The notes beneath the pieces were generated by a model. It made no database searches. It was not told where the DNA came from and saw only the letters and a program-made list of their open reading frames with translations. From the NCBI GenBank assembly GCA_937873455.1, contig CALMYG010000114.1:1-62328 (forward strand): 62,328 nt of DNA. Direction: 5' to 3'. Position 1 is the stretch's first letter. Every line of letters begins with the position of its first letter. The stretch is from an uncultured Verrucomicrobiota bacterium (GTDB lineage Bacteria; Verrucomicrobiota; Kiritimatiellia; CAIVKH01). A program made the position numbers and the translations under genes. This document shows, one piece after another, positions 37,151 through 48,600 of this stretch.

Positions 37151-39723
37151 TCCGCAAGCGCGGCGAACAGCTCGCGCGCTGAAGCCGGCTTGATCCCAAG
37201 CCGGCGGTTGCGGTCGCCAATTTTGAAGGCGATACGCCATTGGCGGGCCAGGATCGCATAAGCATCAAACAGTCCGTATTCGGGGTCGTAAATGTTGGTG
37301 GCCTCCGAGGTCACGCCGTTCAACTCGATCGCCTTGAATCCCTTGCCGGCGCGCAGGTTGTCCAGCGATCCGGCCCGGATATCGTAACGTCCGAAATAAA
37401 ACCCCTCGAAGCCCTGGGACAAGTCATCAATAGCGCGTTCCAGTTCCGGGGTTTTGATCCAGCGTCCATCGTGGAATACCGCGCCCCGGCAGTGGGTGCC
37501 GAGTTCGACCAGTTGCACCATTTCATCCTCGGCCGGAACCAGATAACGTCGATCATCCAATAAGCGGAAGTAGTAGGGGGCCATGCAAACCGCGCGGGGA
37601 TCTTTCAGAATGAGGTGTTCAAGATCCTTGCGCCCATCACCGATGACCGCGGGGAATCGTTTTTCGGTAATGGCAAAAATATGACCACGGGGTTGGCCGG
37701 GTAGGCGGTAGTAAAACACCCCGAATTCGAAACCCGGCACGTATTCCTGAACCAAGGTGGGGGGGCGGGCGATCGAAAAGTAATCGGCGATCGCGCTGAT
37801 GTTTCGCGCCACGGTGACGCCAATGCCGCGTTGCCCGGCATCGGGCTTTAACACCACGGGCAGGGATAATCCGTGGCGGTCGAGAAAATCAAGCACACCC
37901 TGTTCTTTCTCCCGGGCGTCAAGGTTGTGGGGAATCAACGCATAGCGGGCGACCAGTTCGCGTCGCTTCGTGAGGCCGTCCAGGATCAACTTCTTGGACT
38001 CGCCGATAAAGCCGCCGAGCGGAATGCCCGGATTTGCCAGGGTAAACAAGGCCATGTTCCGGTAGCGTGCCCCGAGAAGCAGCACGTACACCAGCATAGG
38101 CGGATAAACGACCCAGGCCGGCCAGTACTCCCAGCGGGTCAGCCGTTTCCAACGGCCGTGTAGCAGGCGGCGTCCCTTGAAGCTGAACAGGGGAATTACG
38201 ATTCTGAAAAGCAGCCAGAGCAGAGCCGCGGCCGCGCCGATCGCGGCCAGCGTATACAACTTGTAGGTGAACAGCGTCTCGATGATTTGCTGGCCGATCT
38301 TCATGGACAACCAAACCAGCAAGGGGGCCCACAGCAGGCCGGCGATGAGAAAGAACACAAAAAAGATCCAGAAGCTTCCATGCAGCATGCCGGCGGTGAT
38401 GAACGTGGGGAAGCGGCTGCCCGGCACAAAGCGGCTCAATAAAACCACCACCGGCCCTTTCCGGGCGAACCACTTGGCGCTGTCGCGCAACGCCGCCTCG
38501 GTGATCATCCATTTGAAGGGCGGTTTTCGTAATACCGCCTTGCCCCAATGGTGTCCGATGCCGAAGAGAATCAAGTCGCCCACGAAAATTCCGATAAACG
38601 CCCCGGCGGCGGCGGTGGGGTAGTTGATGACGCCCTGGGTGACCAGCAAACCCGCACCAATACAGGCCAGATCTTCGCTGACAAAGGTCGCCAGGGCAAT
38701 CAGCAGCACCATCACCACCATGGCTACACCCACCGCATGGTCCACGTCGGCGGCATCAAAGGGCTGCTTGGATTTCGCCACCCGGGCGGGTTCGGCATCC
38801 GCGCGAAGCAAGGCTTCACCGCGCTCCGCGCGGTCGATGAAGTTCGCGGTCAGCTCGCCGACGACCCCGGCTTCGCGCATGGCCATGAGATGGCCGCCCC
38901 GGCGCATCACCAGGTCACTTTGCGGAACCAGGCGGTGGCTTTCCTGGGCGGTTCCGGAGGGGACGAAGAGGTCGTTGCGTCCGTGGATCAGCAGCAGCGG
39001 CCCCGCGTAGGCGAGCAGGTAATCGCGCAGCGGCCGCATGTCCGAATCGTAGAAATTGCGGGCATAACGGGTGTTGATCATGAACTGGTCGAGCCAGCCG
39101 AAATGAGGCGTAAGCAGGGCCGCCGCCCCGATCGCGGCGAGCTGGATCCCGTGAATGGCCCGGTTGAGTCCGTAGATGCCGAGCAACTCAAACTCCTGGA
39201 CGCCGATGGAGGAAATCAGGGTCATCGAGCGGATGATGTCCGGGCGGGCATGGGCAAGCTCCAGAGCGACTCCGCCGCCTTGGCTGTACGCGATCAGATG
39301 CAGGTTGCTGACGCCCAACGCGGTGATCATCCGGTCCAGGTAGGCGGCGTGGGCGACGAAGGAGTAATCGGGCGCCCAGCGGGTGGATTGACCAAAGCCC
39401 GGCAACTCCGGGGCCAATACCCGGTACCGGCTCGCGAGATGATCGGCGACGTTTTGCAGGTCATACGAGCGCATCGGGCTGCCGTGAATCAACAGCGCCA
39501 CCGGCGCCCCGGGCCGGTCGGCAGGACGCAAATCCTGATAAACCATTTCCACCCGGCCTTCGCGCGGCTCGCGGCCTTGAAACGCCGGCAACGTCATCAC
39601 CTGGTGATGCCCGTGCGGACGGGCATTTTTACCCTGGTGATGGCGCGTCAGACCGGATGCGATGACCAGGATCAACCAGGCCAGCACCATGTAACGTCTC
39701 GGAATTCGCCGTTTACGCACCAT
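37126..39723 (-). CDS. Alpha/beta hydrolase - DedA (VTT) - ATP-grasp fusion protein
   Basis: 865 aa in three parts. (1) N-terminal membrane anchor, then an alpha/beta hydrolase at about 60-300 with oxyanion HG (80-81), nucleophile S147 in AYSQGG, acid D251 (HGRNDLFVP) and H278 (GGHLM). (2) A DedA/SNARE-associated (VTT) membrane domain at about 330-510 with the characteristic [11 protein letters not shown] (431-441). (3) A C-terminal ATP-grasp-like domain at about 560-850 with the nucleotide loop [14 protein letters not shown] (623-636) and later [11 protein letters not shown]. DedA proteins flip or transport membrane lipids, and ATP-grasp enzymes ligate carboxylates to amines. I infer modification of a lipid or envelope metabolite at the inner membrane. 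Divergent from secA; its 3' end overlaps clpX by 25 bases. Confidence 0.85.
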   Translation of the reverse strand: MVRKRRIPRRYMVLAWLILVIASGLTRHHQGKNARPHGHHQVMTLPAFQGREPREGRVEMVYQDLRPADRPGAPVALLIHGSPMRSYDLQNVADHLASRYRVLAPELPGFGQSTRWAPDYSFVAHAAYLDRMITALGVSNLHLIAYSQGGGVALELAHARPDIIRSMTLISSIGVQEFELLGIYGLNRAIHGIQLAAIGAAALLTPHFGWLDQFMINTRYARNFYDSDMRPLRDYLLAYAGPLLLIHGRNDLFVPSGTAQESHRLVPQSDLVMRRGGHLMAMREAGVVGELTANFIDRAERGEALLRADAEPARVAKSKQPFDAADVDHAVGVAMVVMVLLIALATFVSEDLACIGAGLLVTQGVINYPTAAAGAFIGIFVGDLILFGIGHHWGKAVLRKPPFKWMITEAALRDSAKWFARKGPVVVLLSRFVPGSRFPTFITAGMLHGSFWIFFVFFLIAGLLWAPLLVWLSMKIGQQIIETLFTYKLYTLAAIGAAAALLWLLFRIVIPLFSFKGRRLLHGRWKRLTRWEYWPAWVVYPPMLVYVLLLGARYRNMALFTLANPGIPLGGFIGESKKLILDGLTKRRELVARYALIPHNLDAREKEQGVLDFLDRHGLSLPVVLKPDAGQRGIGVTVARNISAIADYFSIARPPTLVQEYVPGFEFGVFYYRLPGQPRGHIFAITEKRFPAVIGDGRKDLEHLILKDPRAVCMAPYYFRLLDDRRYLVPAEDEMVQLVELGTHCRGAVFHDGRWIKTPELERAIDDLSQGFEGFYFGRYDIRAGSLDNLRAGKGFKAIELNGVTSEATNIYDPEYGLFDAYAILARQWRIAFKIGDRNRRLGIKPASARELFAALADYESPPEA

Positions 39724-39844
39724 GGGCCGATACTAGCGGAACCCTTGGACGACTCAACAGGAAACGGGCGTAGGCTTGCCAAACCTTGTCGCAATCCGTA
39801 CTGTTTCCCGCTTAATTCAATCAACCCGCCCGGGAACGCTCATC
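39724..39844. promoter_or_regulatory. Divergent promoter region, fusion gene / secA
   Basis: This 121-base interval must hold the start signals of both divergent genes. I see no strong -35/-10 pair, only AT-richer CTTAATTCAATC about 20 bases before secA, so no box is assigned. Confidence 0.35.
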
Positions 39845-42800
39845 ATGCAATGGCTTTTACGTAAAATTGTCGGCACCAAGAACGAACGCGACGTCAGGCG
39901 CATGCGCCCGCTGGTCGCCAGGATCAACAAGCTGGAGGAAGAGCTCCAGGCGTTGACCGACGATCAACTCAAGGCAAAAACCGCGGAATTCAAAGAGCGC
40001 TTGGCCCAAGGTGAAACGCTCAGCAACATCGAGCTGGAAGCTTTTGCCGTGGTCAAGAATGCTTGTCGCCGCTTGTGCGGAACCGTAGCCAACGTCTGCG
40101 ATCATACCTTGACGTGGGAAATGGTTCCCTTTGACGTCCAGTTGATCGGGGGATTGTCTCTTCATTACGGCAAGATCGCGGAAATGGCCACCGGCGAAGG
40201 CAAAACCCTGGTCGCCACCATGCCGGCCTACTTGAATGCCCTGACCGGACAAGGCGTCCATGTCGTTACCGTGAACGATTACCTGGCCCGTCGCGACTCG
40301 GAATGGATGGGGCTGGTGTACACCTATCTGGGATTGACCGTCGGCTGCATTCAAAGCCAGATGGACCCGGCCACCCGGCGGCGTCAGTACGCCTGCGATA
40401 TCACCTATGGAACCAATAGCGAATTCGGCTTCGACTACCTGCGCGACATGGGTATGGCCTACCGCCCCGAAGACCAGGTCCAGCGCGGCCATGCGTATGC
40501 GATTGTCGACGAAATCGACAGCATCCTGATCGATGAGGCCCGCACGCCCCTGATCATTTCCGGGCCCGCGCCGTATTCCACCCAGCAGTACGTTGAATTG
40601 AAGCCGTTCGTGGAGCGGCTCTACCGCCGGCAGCGCGAGTTGTGCAACCAGCTCGTCCAGGAGGCCAAGGCCCTGCTGGAAAAAGGCGACAGCGATGAGG
40701 CCATGCGCAAGCTGTATCAAGTCAACCAGGGCATGCCCAAGCATCCCCAGCTCCAGCGCATGCTGGAAGAAGCCTCCGTGCGGCGCCTGCTGGAAAAAAT
40801 TGAGGCCATGATGTTGACCGACATGCACAAGGAGGAAGGGCGCTCCCTGCGCGAGGAGCTTTACTTCGTTATCGAGGAAAAGCACCACGACGCCAGCCTT
40901 ACCGAGAAAGGATGCGAAGCCCTCAGCCCCAACGATCCCGACGCCTACCTCCTGCCGGATATTGTATCCGCCATGTCGGAACTCGATGGCGATGCCTCCC
41001 TCACCGAAGAGCAGAAGTTTGAAAAACGCCAGGAAATCCAAAATGCGTTCGCCAATCGCAGCGAGCGCATTCATGCCGTCGACCAACTGATCCGGGCCTA
41101 CAGCCTCTACGAGCGGGATGTCCAATACGTGGTCCAGGAAAACCAGGTGGTGATTGTCGATGAAAACACCGGGCGCCTCATGGTCGGCCGCCGGTGGAGC
41201 GACGGCCTCCACCAAGCGGTCGAAGCCAAGGAAGGCGTCAAGATCGAGCGCGAAACCCAGACCCTCGCCACCATCACCATCCAGAATTACTTCCGCTTGT
41301 ACAAAAAACTGGCCGGTATGACCGGCACCGCGGAAACCGAAGCCGATGAATTCCACCAAATCTACAAGCTGGATGTGATGGTCATTCCGACGAATCGTCC
41401 GGTCCGCCGGATGGATTACAACGATTTCATCTACAAGACGCAGCGGGAAAAATACAACGCGATCATCCAGGAAATCGTCGATTGTCACCAGCGCGGGCAG
41501 CCGGTGCTGGTCGGCACGATATCCGTCGAGGCGTCCGAGTTGGTCAGCCGGATGCTGCGCCGCCAGAACATTCCCCACAACGTGCTGAACGCGAAGAACC
41601 ATCAACGCGAAGCCGAAATCGTCGCCAATGCCGGTCAACCCGGCGCGGTTACCATCGCGACCAACATGGCCGGCCGCGGCACCGACATCAAGCTCGGTCC
41701 CGGCGTGGTGCATCTGGCCCGCGAGGTGATCACCTCCCAGGCTTCCCTCGACAGCAAAATCGAAGGCAAGACCCTGCGCCAGTTGTTGCTGGACAAACCG
41801 GCCGGCCTGCATGTCATCGGCTCGGAACGCCATGAGTCCCGCCGCATCGACCGCCAGTTGCGCGGCCGCTGCGCCCGCCAGGGCGATCCCGGATCCTCCC
41901 GCTTCTACGTGTCGCTCGAAGACGATCTCATGCGCATTTTCGGCTCCGACCGTATTTCCAAGCTGATGGAAAAGTTGGGCATCGAAGAAGGCGAGGTCAT
42001 GGAGCATCGCTGGCTGAACAAGTCCATCGAGCGCGCCCAGCGCCGGGTTGAGCAGCACAATTTTTCCATCCGCAAACGCACGCTGGACTACGACGATGTC
42101 ATGAACAAACAGCGGGAAATCATTTACGGATTCCGCAGCGAAGTGCTTCAGTCCGCCAAGGTCAGCGAGCATCTGCTCGAAGTGGCCGGGGATATGATCG
42201 CGGCGAACGCGGAAACCATGATCCGCGAGGATGACGAAGACGGCATCAAGCAGTTCGTCGAGTGGGTCAACACCAAGTTCCCGGTGGGACTCAAGCGCGA
42301 TCAGTTGCCGGAAAAAGAGGTGTCCGCCGATGCCGCCACCGATTTGGTGCTCGAACGGGTGAAGCAAGCTTACGAGGTGAAGATCAAGACCGAGGACCCG
42401 GAGCGGCTGGCGTCCATGGAGCGTTACATCATCCTCAACGCCGTTGATACGCATTGGCAGGAATACCTGCGCGGCATGGATGCCTTGCGACAAGGCGTGG
42501 GGCTGCGCGCCTACGGGCAACGCGATCCGCTGGTGGAATACAAGCGGGAAGCGTATACGATGTTTTCCGACCTCATGGACAAAATCAAGTCCGACGTCAC
42601 CGACCGGATGTTCCGCTCGGCCACTTCGCTGAATGCCTTCCAGTCATTTTTGTCCGCCCTGCCGAAGGTCCAGACGCAACATGCGTCCGTGACGACGCTG
42701 GGCGGCGGCGCCGGCGCCTCGCCTTCGGCGCCGCCCCGGGCGATGAATCCCCAGGAAGCGGCGATGCAGGCCGCCCTTGCCCGGAAACCGGAGCCGGTTC

Positions 42801-42889
42801 GTCGCGATCTGCCCAAGGTGGGGCGTAACGACCCTTGTCCGTGCGGCAGCGGCAAAAAATACAAGCAGTGCCACGGCCGCAACGGATGA
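39845..42889 (+). CDS. secA: Preprotein translocase ATPase SecA
   Basis: 1,014 aa from ATG at 39845 ([16 protein letters not shown]); a longer in-frame start has no support. Motor of the Sec pathway, driving the unfolded exported proteins encoded elsewhere in this window through SecYEG. Walker [12 protein letters not shown] is at about 114-124, the DEAD-type [15 protein letters not shown] at about 222, the second RecA domain carries [15 protein letters not shown], and the C-terminus ends in a SEC-C zinc motif ([18 protein letters not shown]), which binds SecB and ribosome partners. It is about 100 residues longer than E. coli SecA, mostly from inserts in the first half. Its TGA overlaps the lnt ATG. 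Confidence 0.96.
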   Translation: MQWLLRKIVGTKNERDVRRMRPLVARINKLEEELQALTDDQLKAKTAEFKERLAQGETLSNIELEAFAVVKNACRRLCGTVANVCDHTLTWEMVPFDVQLIGGLSLHYGKIAEMATGEGKTLVATMPAYLNALTGQGVHVVTVNDYLARRDSEWMGLVYTYLGLTVGCIQSQMDPATRRRQYACDITYGTNSEFGFDYLRDMGMAYRPEDQVQRGHAYAIVDEIDSILIDEARTPLIISGPAPYSTQQYVELKPFVERLYRRQRELCNQLVQEAKALLEKGDSDEAMRKLYQVNQGMPKHPQLQRMLEEASVRRLLEKIEAMMLTDMHKEEGRSLREELYFVIEEKHHDASLTEKGCEALSPNDPDAYLLPDIVSAMSELDGDASLTEEQKFEKRQEIQNAFANRSERIHAVDQLIRAYSLYERDVQYVVQENQVVIVDENTGRLMVGRRWSDGLHQAVEAKEGVKIERETQTLATITIQNYFRLYKKLAGMTGTAETEADEFHQIYKLDVMVIPTNRPVRRMDYNDFIYKTQREKYNAIIQEIVDCHQRGQPVLVGTISVEASELVSRMLRRQNIPHNVLNAKNHQREAEIVANAGQPGAVTIATNMAGRGTDIKLGPGVVHLAREVITSQASLDSKIEGKTLRQLLLDKPAGLHVIGSERHESRRIDRQLRGRCARQGDPGSSRFYVSLEDDLMRIFGSDRISKLMEKLGIEEGEVMEHRWLNKSIERAQRRVEQHNFSIRKRTLDYDDVMNKQREIIYGFRSEVLQSAKVSEHLLEVAGDMIAANAETMIREDDEDGIKQFVEWVNTKFPVGLKRDQLPEKEVSADAATDLVLERVKQAYEVKIKTEDPERLASMERYIILNAVDTHWQEYLRGMDALRQGVGLRAYGQRDPLVEYKREAYTMFSDLMDKIKSDVTDRMFRSATSLNAFQSFLSALPKVQTQHASVTTLGGGAGASPSAPPRAMNPQEAAMQAALARKPEPVRRDLPKVGRNDPCPCGSGKKYKQCHGRNG

Positions 42890-44490
42890 TCCTGGGCGGC
42901 CAGGCGATCTCCGTGCGCGCGGCCGCGATGACGGTCGGCGCGCTTGTGACCGCGTTGTTGCTGGCGCTGTGTTTCGCTCCGTTTGAAATGGCCGATGCCG
43001 CATGGGTCGCCTTGGTTCCATTGCTTATGGTGGCGGCGTATGCGGAACCGGCGCGCATTCCGAAGTTGGCGTGGTTGGCCGGCAGTGTATTTTGGCTGAT
43101 CAGCTTGTTTTGGCTGACCCGGGTAACGTATGCCGGTTGGTTCCTGCTCGCTTTGTATTGCGGAGCCTATGCCATACCTTTTCTGTGGGTGGTATCGTGG
43201 TGGTTCCGTCGTTTTGGCGTCGCCCGTTTCCTGCCCAACCTCGGTTTCATGGTGGTGGCCACGGCATCGTGGGTCGGGCTTGAATACCTGCGCGGGCGTT
43301 TGTTCACCGGCTTTCCCTGGAATCCACTGGGCGTCAGTCAATTCACGCATACGGCGTTTATCCAGCATGCATCCTGGGGCGGCGTTTACGCGGTCAGCGC
43401 CATGCTGGTGTGGACCAATGCCGCGCTGGCCCTGACCGTGCTCCGCTATGTGCAGGGCCATGCACGGCTCGGGCGCAAGCCGCATCCGGAAATCATGTTG
43501 GCGATGGGCGTCATCGTGATCGCCTTCGTCACCGGCAACCGGATGGCCCGGCAAGCGGACGATGTTTCGCCCCGGGTGATGCGACTGGCCCTCATCCAGC
43601 CCTCGATTCCCCAGGACAACAAATGGAGTTCCGACAAGGTCGAAATGATTTATGACCGCCTGCGGGAATTGACCGCATCGGCGATTCTCTTCACAAACCC
43701 GGATTTGGTGGTCTGGCCGGAAACCGCCCTGCCGTATGATGTCCGGCTCAGTGACAGTTGTTATGCCTTGGTCAACGAACTGGTGCGGATGGGCGCGCCG
43801 ATTCTGGTGGGCTCCATGGATGCCGAGACCTTTGCCGATCGTCCCGCCCGCTACTACAACAGTTCTTTTCTATTCGACACCAACGGGGTGATTATCCGGC
43901 ATTACGAAAAGCGGCATCTGGTGCTGTTTGGGGAATACGTGCCGTGGCACGAACACATCACGTTTATCACCGCGATGACGCCGATCATGGAAAGTTTTTC
44001 CCCGGGAAACACCAGCACGGTGTTCCGGGCGCCCGGAGTGGATGTGCCGTTTTCCGTTTTGATTTGCTTCGAGGACACCTTGGCCTATCTGGGCCGCGAG
44101 TCGGTCCGCAATGGCGCCCGGTTGCTCATCAATCAAACCAACGATGCCTGGTTTGATCCTTTGTGGGGGTCTCGCCAACACCTGGCGCTCAGCGTGTTTC
44201 GCGCCGTGGAAAACCGGGTCCCCCTGGTGCGCGCCGCCAACACCGGTTATTCCTGTGCCGTGGATGCGCGCGGGGCGCTTCGCGAGGTGTTGACCGGTGA
44301 ACAGGGGCGACACGACGGCCCGGGATTTCAGTTGGTTTCGGTGGAAATTCCGCCGGACCGCATGCCGCTGACCTTCTATACCCGTCATGGCGATGTCTTC
44401 GCCTGGTTATGCTGTGCGGTAGGCGCGGTGGCGCTTGCCTTGGCGTATCGGGACCGTCGGCGCGTGGATTATCGACAAGCATATCCATAG
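42886..44490 (+). CDS. lnt: Apolipoprotein N-acyltransferase
   Basis: 534 aa. Adds the third acyl chain to bacterial lipoproteins at the inner membrane. About six hydrophobic segments (residues 10-230) precede a nitrilase-fold catalytic domain whose triad is E279 (VWPETALP), K342 ([12 protein letters not shown]) and C394 (VLICFED), spaced as in E. coli Lnt (E267, K335, C387). I choose the ATG at 42886, which overlaps the secA stop as ATGA and implies translational coupling; the longer upstream frame is not needed. Its presence supports an outer membrane and triacylated lipoproteins, consistent with the lipoproteins at 17157 and 30340. Confidence 0.94.
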   Translation: MILGGQAISVRAAAMTVGALVTALLLALCFAPFEMADAAWVALVPLLMVAAYAEPARIPKLAWLAGSVFWLISLFWLTRVTYAGWFLLALYCGAYAIPFLWVVSWWFRRFGVARFLPNLGFMVVATASWVGLEYLRGRLFTGFPWNPLGVSQFTHTAFIQHASWGGVYAVSAMLVWTNAALALTVLRYVQGHARLGRKPHPEIMLAMGVIVIAFVTGNRMARQADDVSPRVMRLALIQPSIPQDNKWSSDKVEMIYDRLRELTASAILFTNPDLVVWPETALPYDVRLSDSCYALVNELVRMGAPILVGSMDAETFADRPARYYNSSFLFDTNGVIIRHYEKRHLVLFGEYVPWHEHITFITAMTPIMESFSPGNTSTVFRAPGVDVPFSVLICFEDTLAYLGRESVRNGARLLINQTNDAWFDPLWGSRQHLALSVFRAVENRVPLVRAANTGYSCAVDARGALREVLTGEQGRHDGPGFQLVSVEIPPDRMPLTFYTRHGDVFAWLCCAVGAVALALAYRDRRRVDYRQAYP

Positions 44491-44780
44491 CCCAAGCCGA
44501 ATATACAAAACGGTAGAACGTAGGCTTTAGGCTAAAGACCTCAAGCTCACCTGATTTTCCCTCATCAATTGGACCGTTTCTTGTGGGCGTTAATGGCGTG
44601 GGGACTACCCTCGAACGTGGCCCTATTTTACCGGGTGAAGGTCAAGCCGCTGCATCAGTAGATTCATCCTTTACGCCTCACATGGAGCAAGCTACTGTTT
44701 TTACAGGATAATCCACGCCATTTAGGCGGGATGGGAGTTTACGAGGCTTCGGCACATGTTGGTGGAATGAGATCGGCTCC

Positions 44781-45536
44781 ATGCGACTACGCGCCATAGA
44801 CTATCGGACGATATTGGATGTTCTGGGTGATATCTACGCATCCACATCCTTGGATGCGTTGCACGTATCCGCCTGCAACGGCTTGGAACGTCTGGTTCCT
44901 GGAGATTGCCACGATCTTGTGCTATGCGGCAACGATGCCCGTAGCGAAGACTTGTTTATTTCCAAACTGAACACCTACACGGTTGAGGAAATCCGATATA
45001 TGCTACAGCATGCTGGTGATCATCCGGTGGCCCGCATGTACCAAGCAGGGGCCACCGGGGTAATCAGCGTTTCGCAGTGCGCTTCGGATGTGGAATGGAG
45101 AGGGAGCGCCCTTTATGCCGAAGGTGGCTATCAACGGATGGGGTTAAAATACGAAATCGCGGTTGATATTCCGATTGTTTGCCAGCCGAGTCTCGCGGCA
45201 CTCTCCATCGCCCGGACCCGCTCGGACTTTACCTCTCGGGAGCGCGAGATTCTGAAATATTTTCGTCCGCATCTCGCCAAGGCCTGGAAACAGGCCCGCC
45301 GCAGAAGCTTGGGCCATACGCCTGCGGCGCTGCGCGAAGTATTCCCCATCCTTTCCGCGCGGGAAGCGGAAATCCTTTACTGGATCGTGGAAGGCAAGCT
45401 GAATTCCGAAATCTCAACCATTCTGGAGAGACGTTTGCTGACCATTCAGGAGCACGTCGAAAATATTCTCCGAAAGCTGGGTATGGAAAACCGCCACCAA
45501 TTGACGGTACGCGTCCTGCGGACACTTCATAGCTGA
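44781..45536 (+). CDS. LuxR-family transcriptional regulator
   Basis: 251 aa. The last 60 residues are a LuxR/GerE helix-turn-helix (FPILSAREAEILYWIVEGKL, then EISTILERRLLTIQEHVENI). The first 185 residues form a GAF/autoinducer-like sensor region (VPGDCHDLVLCGND) with no receiver Asp pocket, so it is not an ordinary response regulator. LuxR genes with this N-terminus often stand alone beside giant exported proteins in PVC genomes. Here a giant surface-protein gene starts 150 bases downstream on the same strand, with a dyad between them. Likely a local regulator of that gene. The start at 44781 has only a weak ribosome site. Confidence 0.88.
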   Translation: MRLRAIDYRTILDVLGDIYASTSLDALHVSACNGLERLVPGDCHDLVLCGNDARSEDLFISKLNTYTVEEIRYMLQHAGDHPVARMYQAGATGVISVSQCASDVEWRGSALYAEGGYQRMGLKYEIAVDIPIVCQPSLAALSIARTRSDFTSREREILKYFRPHLAKAWKQARRRSLGHTPAALREVFPILSAREAEILYWIVEGKLNSEISTILERRLLTIQEHVENILRKLGMENRHQLTVRVLRTLHS

Positions 45537-45573
45537 CCACGCCCTTTTGCTAAGGCTTGCCCGCGCATGCCCC

Positions 45574-45589
45574 CCCCCACGCATGGGGG
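45574..45589 (+). promoter_or_regulatory. Dyad CCCCCA-CGCA-TGGGGG, possible LuxR operator
   Basis: Six-base inverted arms with a four-base spacer lie 38 bases after the luxR stop and about 97 bases before the start of the giant gene, a suitable place for an activator site. It is followed by TATATC. Binding is inference. Confidence 0.4.
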
Positions 45590-45686
45590 TATATCGAAAG
45601 CTTGTGGTCGGTTAGTGTTTTCTCTGATGCCTCGACTCCGGTCTCCTTGTCGGTCAATACCAGGAAGAAAAAAGGAAGTATCAATT

Positions 45687-48600
45687 ATGAAAAACCACGC
45701 TGTTTTCAATCGGAAAAATCAGCGACAGATCGGCTGCTATCCGGCGATGGTTTTCGCATCATTTTTATTTAGTCTCCTGCCAGCGGTAGGGGGCATCGTG
45801 ATCTCCGGCGGTGGTCTGGCGCTTGTCGAAGAGGGCGGAACCTTCGCGCCGGGCAATCTAGCCACGAACGGCACAGCGTTCGCCTTGAACGAGATTGGCG
45901 TGGCGCCTCATACCATTGCCGGGGTGAATGACGGCATCTACGGCAATTCCAGCAGTTGGATCGGTGGCACGCCGAGCAGTTTTGTCGGCATCACCTTCGG
46001 CGCCGCGACGGCGCGGTTGCACAAGGTCGCGTTCGGTCGCGATAACCTCGGCAACTTCACCGATCGCGCCCTGGGACTCTACACCCTCCAGTACACGACC
46101 GTCGCAAATCCCGACCAGAACACGCCGGATGGAAGTTGGACGACCATCGGTACGCTGGATTACCAGTCGGCCGGTGGCGCGCTCTTCACCAACCCGGCGA
46201 TCCGGCATGCGTTTACCTTCGATCACGTCTGGGCCACCGGATTCCGGATCAAGATGGACAGTGCAACGGACTTCATCGCGATTGACGAGATCGAGCTTTA
46301 CCGCCCCCCGAGCGGCCTGTCGTTGTCCGGCGGCGGATTGACCTTGCTGGCCGAGGGCGGGACGTTTGATCCGAACAACCTTGCGACCGGCGGCGTGGCG
46401 TTTGCCAAGGATGAACTGGGCACTCCGCCCCACACGATCGGCGGCGTCAACGACGGGGTGTACGGCAACAGCAGTAGCTGGATCGCGGGAAGCTCCAATT
46501 CATTCATCGGCATCAGCCTGGGCACGTCGCCGGTCACCGTGGGCCGGATCGCTTTTGGACGCGATAATACCGGGAATCTTGAGGATCGCGTGTTCGCGAC
46601 CTACACCTTGCAGTACACGACGAACGCCGCGCCCGATAACGCGACCCCCGATTCGTCGTGGACCACCATCGGCGTGATGGTCTATGCATTCCCCGACGGC
46701 CCCGATTTTGCTTATCCCGCGCGTCGCCACGAGTTTTCGTTCACGCCGGTTTCGGCGACCGGTATCCGGTTGGCCATCAGCGGGGCCGCGGAGGCCGACA
46801 CCATGGTCGCGATTGATGAAATTGAACTCTACCCTCCCTACGGTCCGCCGCTTCTGCGCATCGAACAACCGGCGGGCCGCCCCCATGCCATGAAAACCAG
46901 GGTGGCGGTGTGGGGCGATACAGAGAACGGCAACGTCACGGCGCCCACGAATCTGCTCGATGCCCAGGTCGTCGTGGCCGGACTTGGCCGGGTCTCGGTG
47001 TTGAACTCAAACCGCGCTTATGTGGGGTGGGGCACGATCTATCCGATCTTAAACACCGATCCGTTTGGTTTGATCGGGATCAAGGCGGTCGCGCACGGCT
47101 GGTTGCATAACCTGCTTCTGGATAGCAACGGCACGATCAAAGCCTGGGCGTATGCGGATGCCAACGGCGAAAGCATCGTGCCGACTTCGTTGACCAATGA
47201 GACCGTCAAGGGCATTGCCGCCGGCTTCCGGTTTTCGGTGGCGCTGACCGAAGCGGGCCAGGTTGTGGCCTGGGGCACCAATAGTCACGGTCAGGTTGAC
47301 GTACCGCCGGGATTGAGCCATGTGACGGCCATTGCCGCCGGTTTCGCGCATGTCCTGGCCCTCAAAGAGGACGGAACGGTGGAGGCGTGGGGCGATAATT
47401 CCCAAGGGCAGAGTGCAGTGCCGCCGGGGCTTAGCGGTGTGACAGCCATCGCGGCCGGCAATCACCATAGCTTGGCGCTATTGTCCAATGGCGCCGTCGT
47501 GGCCTGGGGGTGGAACGCCGACGGGCAGGCCAGTGTGCCGTCGGGGTTGAGCAATGTGACGGCGATCGCGGGAGGGTGGTTGCACAGCCTGGCCTTGCGA
47601 CAGGACGGCACGATCGTTTCCTGGGGCGCCAACGCCGACGGGCAGGGCACGATTCCCGAACGGTTGACCCTGGCGCGTTCCATTTCCGCCGCCCAGAAAA
47701 TCAGCGCGGCGATTTATTCGGAGCATGTCGCGCTCGCCTTTGGACCCCTGACCCCACCCGCCCAGCGGAGTCGTACGTTTACCATTTATAACGACGGCAC
47801 CGGCCCGATGGCGATTGCGCAGGTCTTCACGGCGGGCGACCACGCCGAGCTGTTCAGTCTGGATACGACGGGCATGGCCGCCTCGGTGCCGATCGGCGGC
47901 ACTACCTCCTTCACCGTGACCTTCGCGCCGACGAATACGGCGGAAGTGGAAACCACCCTCTACATCCTCGCCGACGATCCGGATACGCCTCGCTTCGCCT
48001 TCGCATTGACCGGGAATCACCCGGACAACACGCCGCCGGTGATCACTACGCCGTCCAACATCGCGGTGATGACCACCAGCGTCGGCGGCGAGGTGTTGTT
48101 TTTTGATGTGGTCGTCGAGGATAACGCCGATACCGAACCGTTCGTTTCCACAATACCGCCCAGCGGCAGTCTGTTCCCAGTCGGTGTCCACACTGTCCGG
48201 GTGACCGCCGTGGACTTCGCGGGCAACACCTCCACCGCCTCGTTTGTCGTCAACATGAAACTGCCCGCGCCGGTGCGGGTCGAGACCGGCGGTAGCTTCT
48301 CCACCAACAACCTGGCCTTCGGCCAACAACTTTTTGTGAAGGACTTTGCCTTCTTCCCCACGCACCGCCCCGAATATCTGCATGACGGTGTGTATGGCAA
48401 CGCCAGGAGTTGGATTGCCGGCAGTACCAACAGCTTCCTCGGCTTCGTCCTGGGTTCGACACCGGTTCCGGTTCAACAAATCGCCTTTGGCCGCGACAAC
48501 AACGGCCTGGCCACCGACCGGTATGCCGGTACCTACACCATTCAATTCACCACCTCCGCGACGCCCAATTCGAGTTCCACCTGGATTGATCTCGGCACCA

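Noticed and set aside
39857..42520. Very long open frame antisense to secA (and similar long frames opposite the giant genes, e.g. 3915-5447 and 9386-11122 on the minus strand)
   Set aside because: They mirror G+C-rich codon use of the real genes, lack ribosome sites and family motifs, and lie fully opposite well-supported proteins.
44491..44780. Terminator after lnt (AGGCTTTA ... TAAAGACCT)
   Set aside because: The stem has a bulge and there is no T-run; too weak to annotate. No gene is seen in this 290-base gap.
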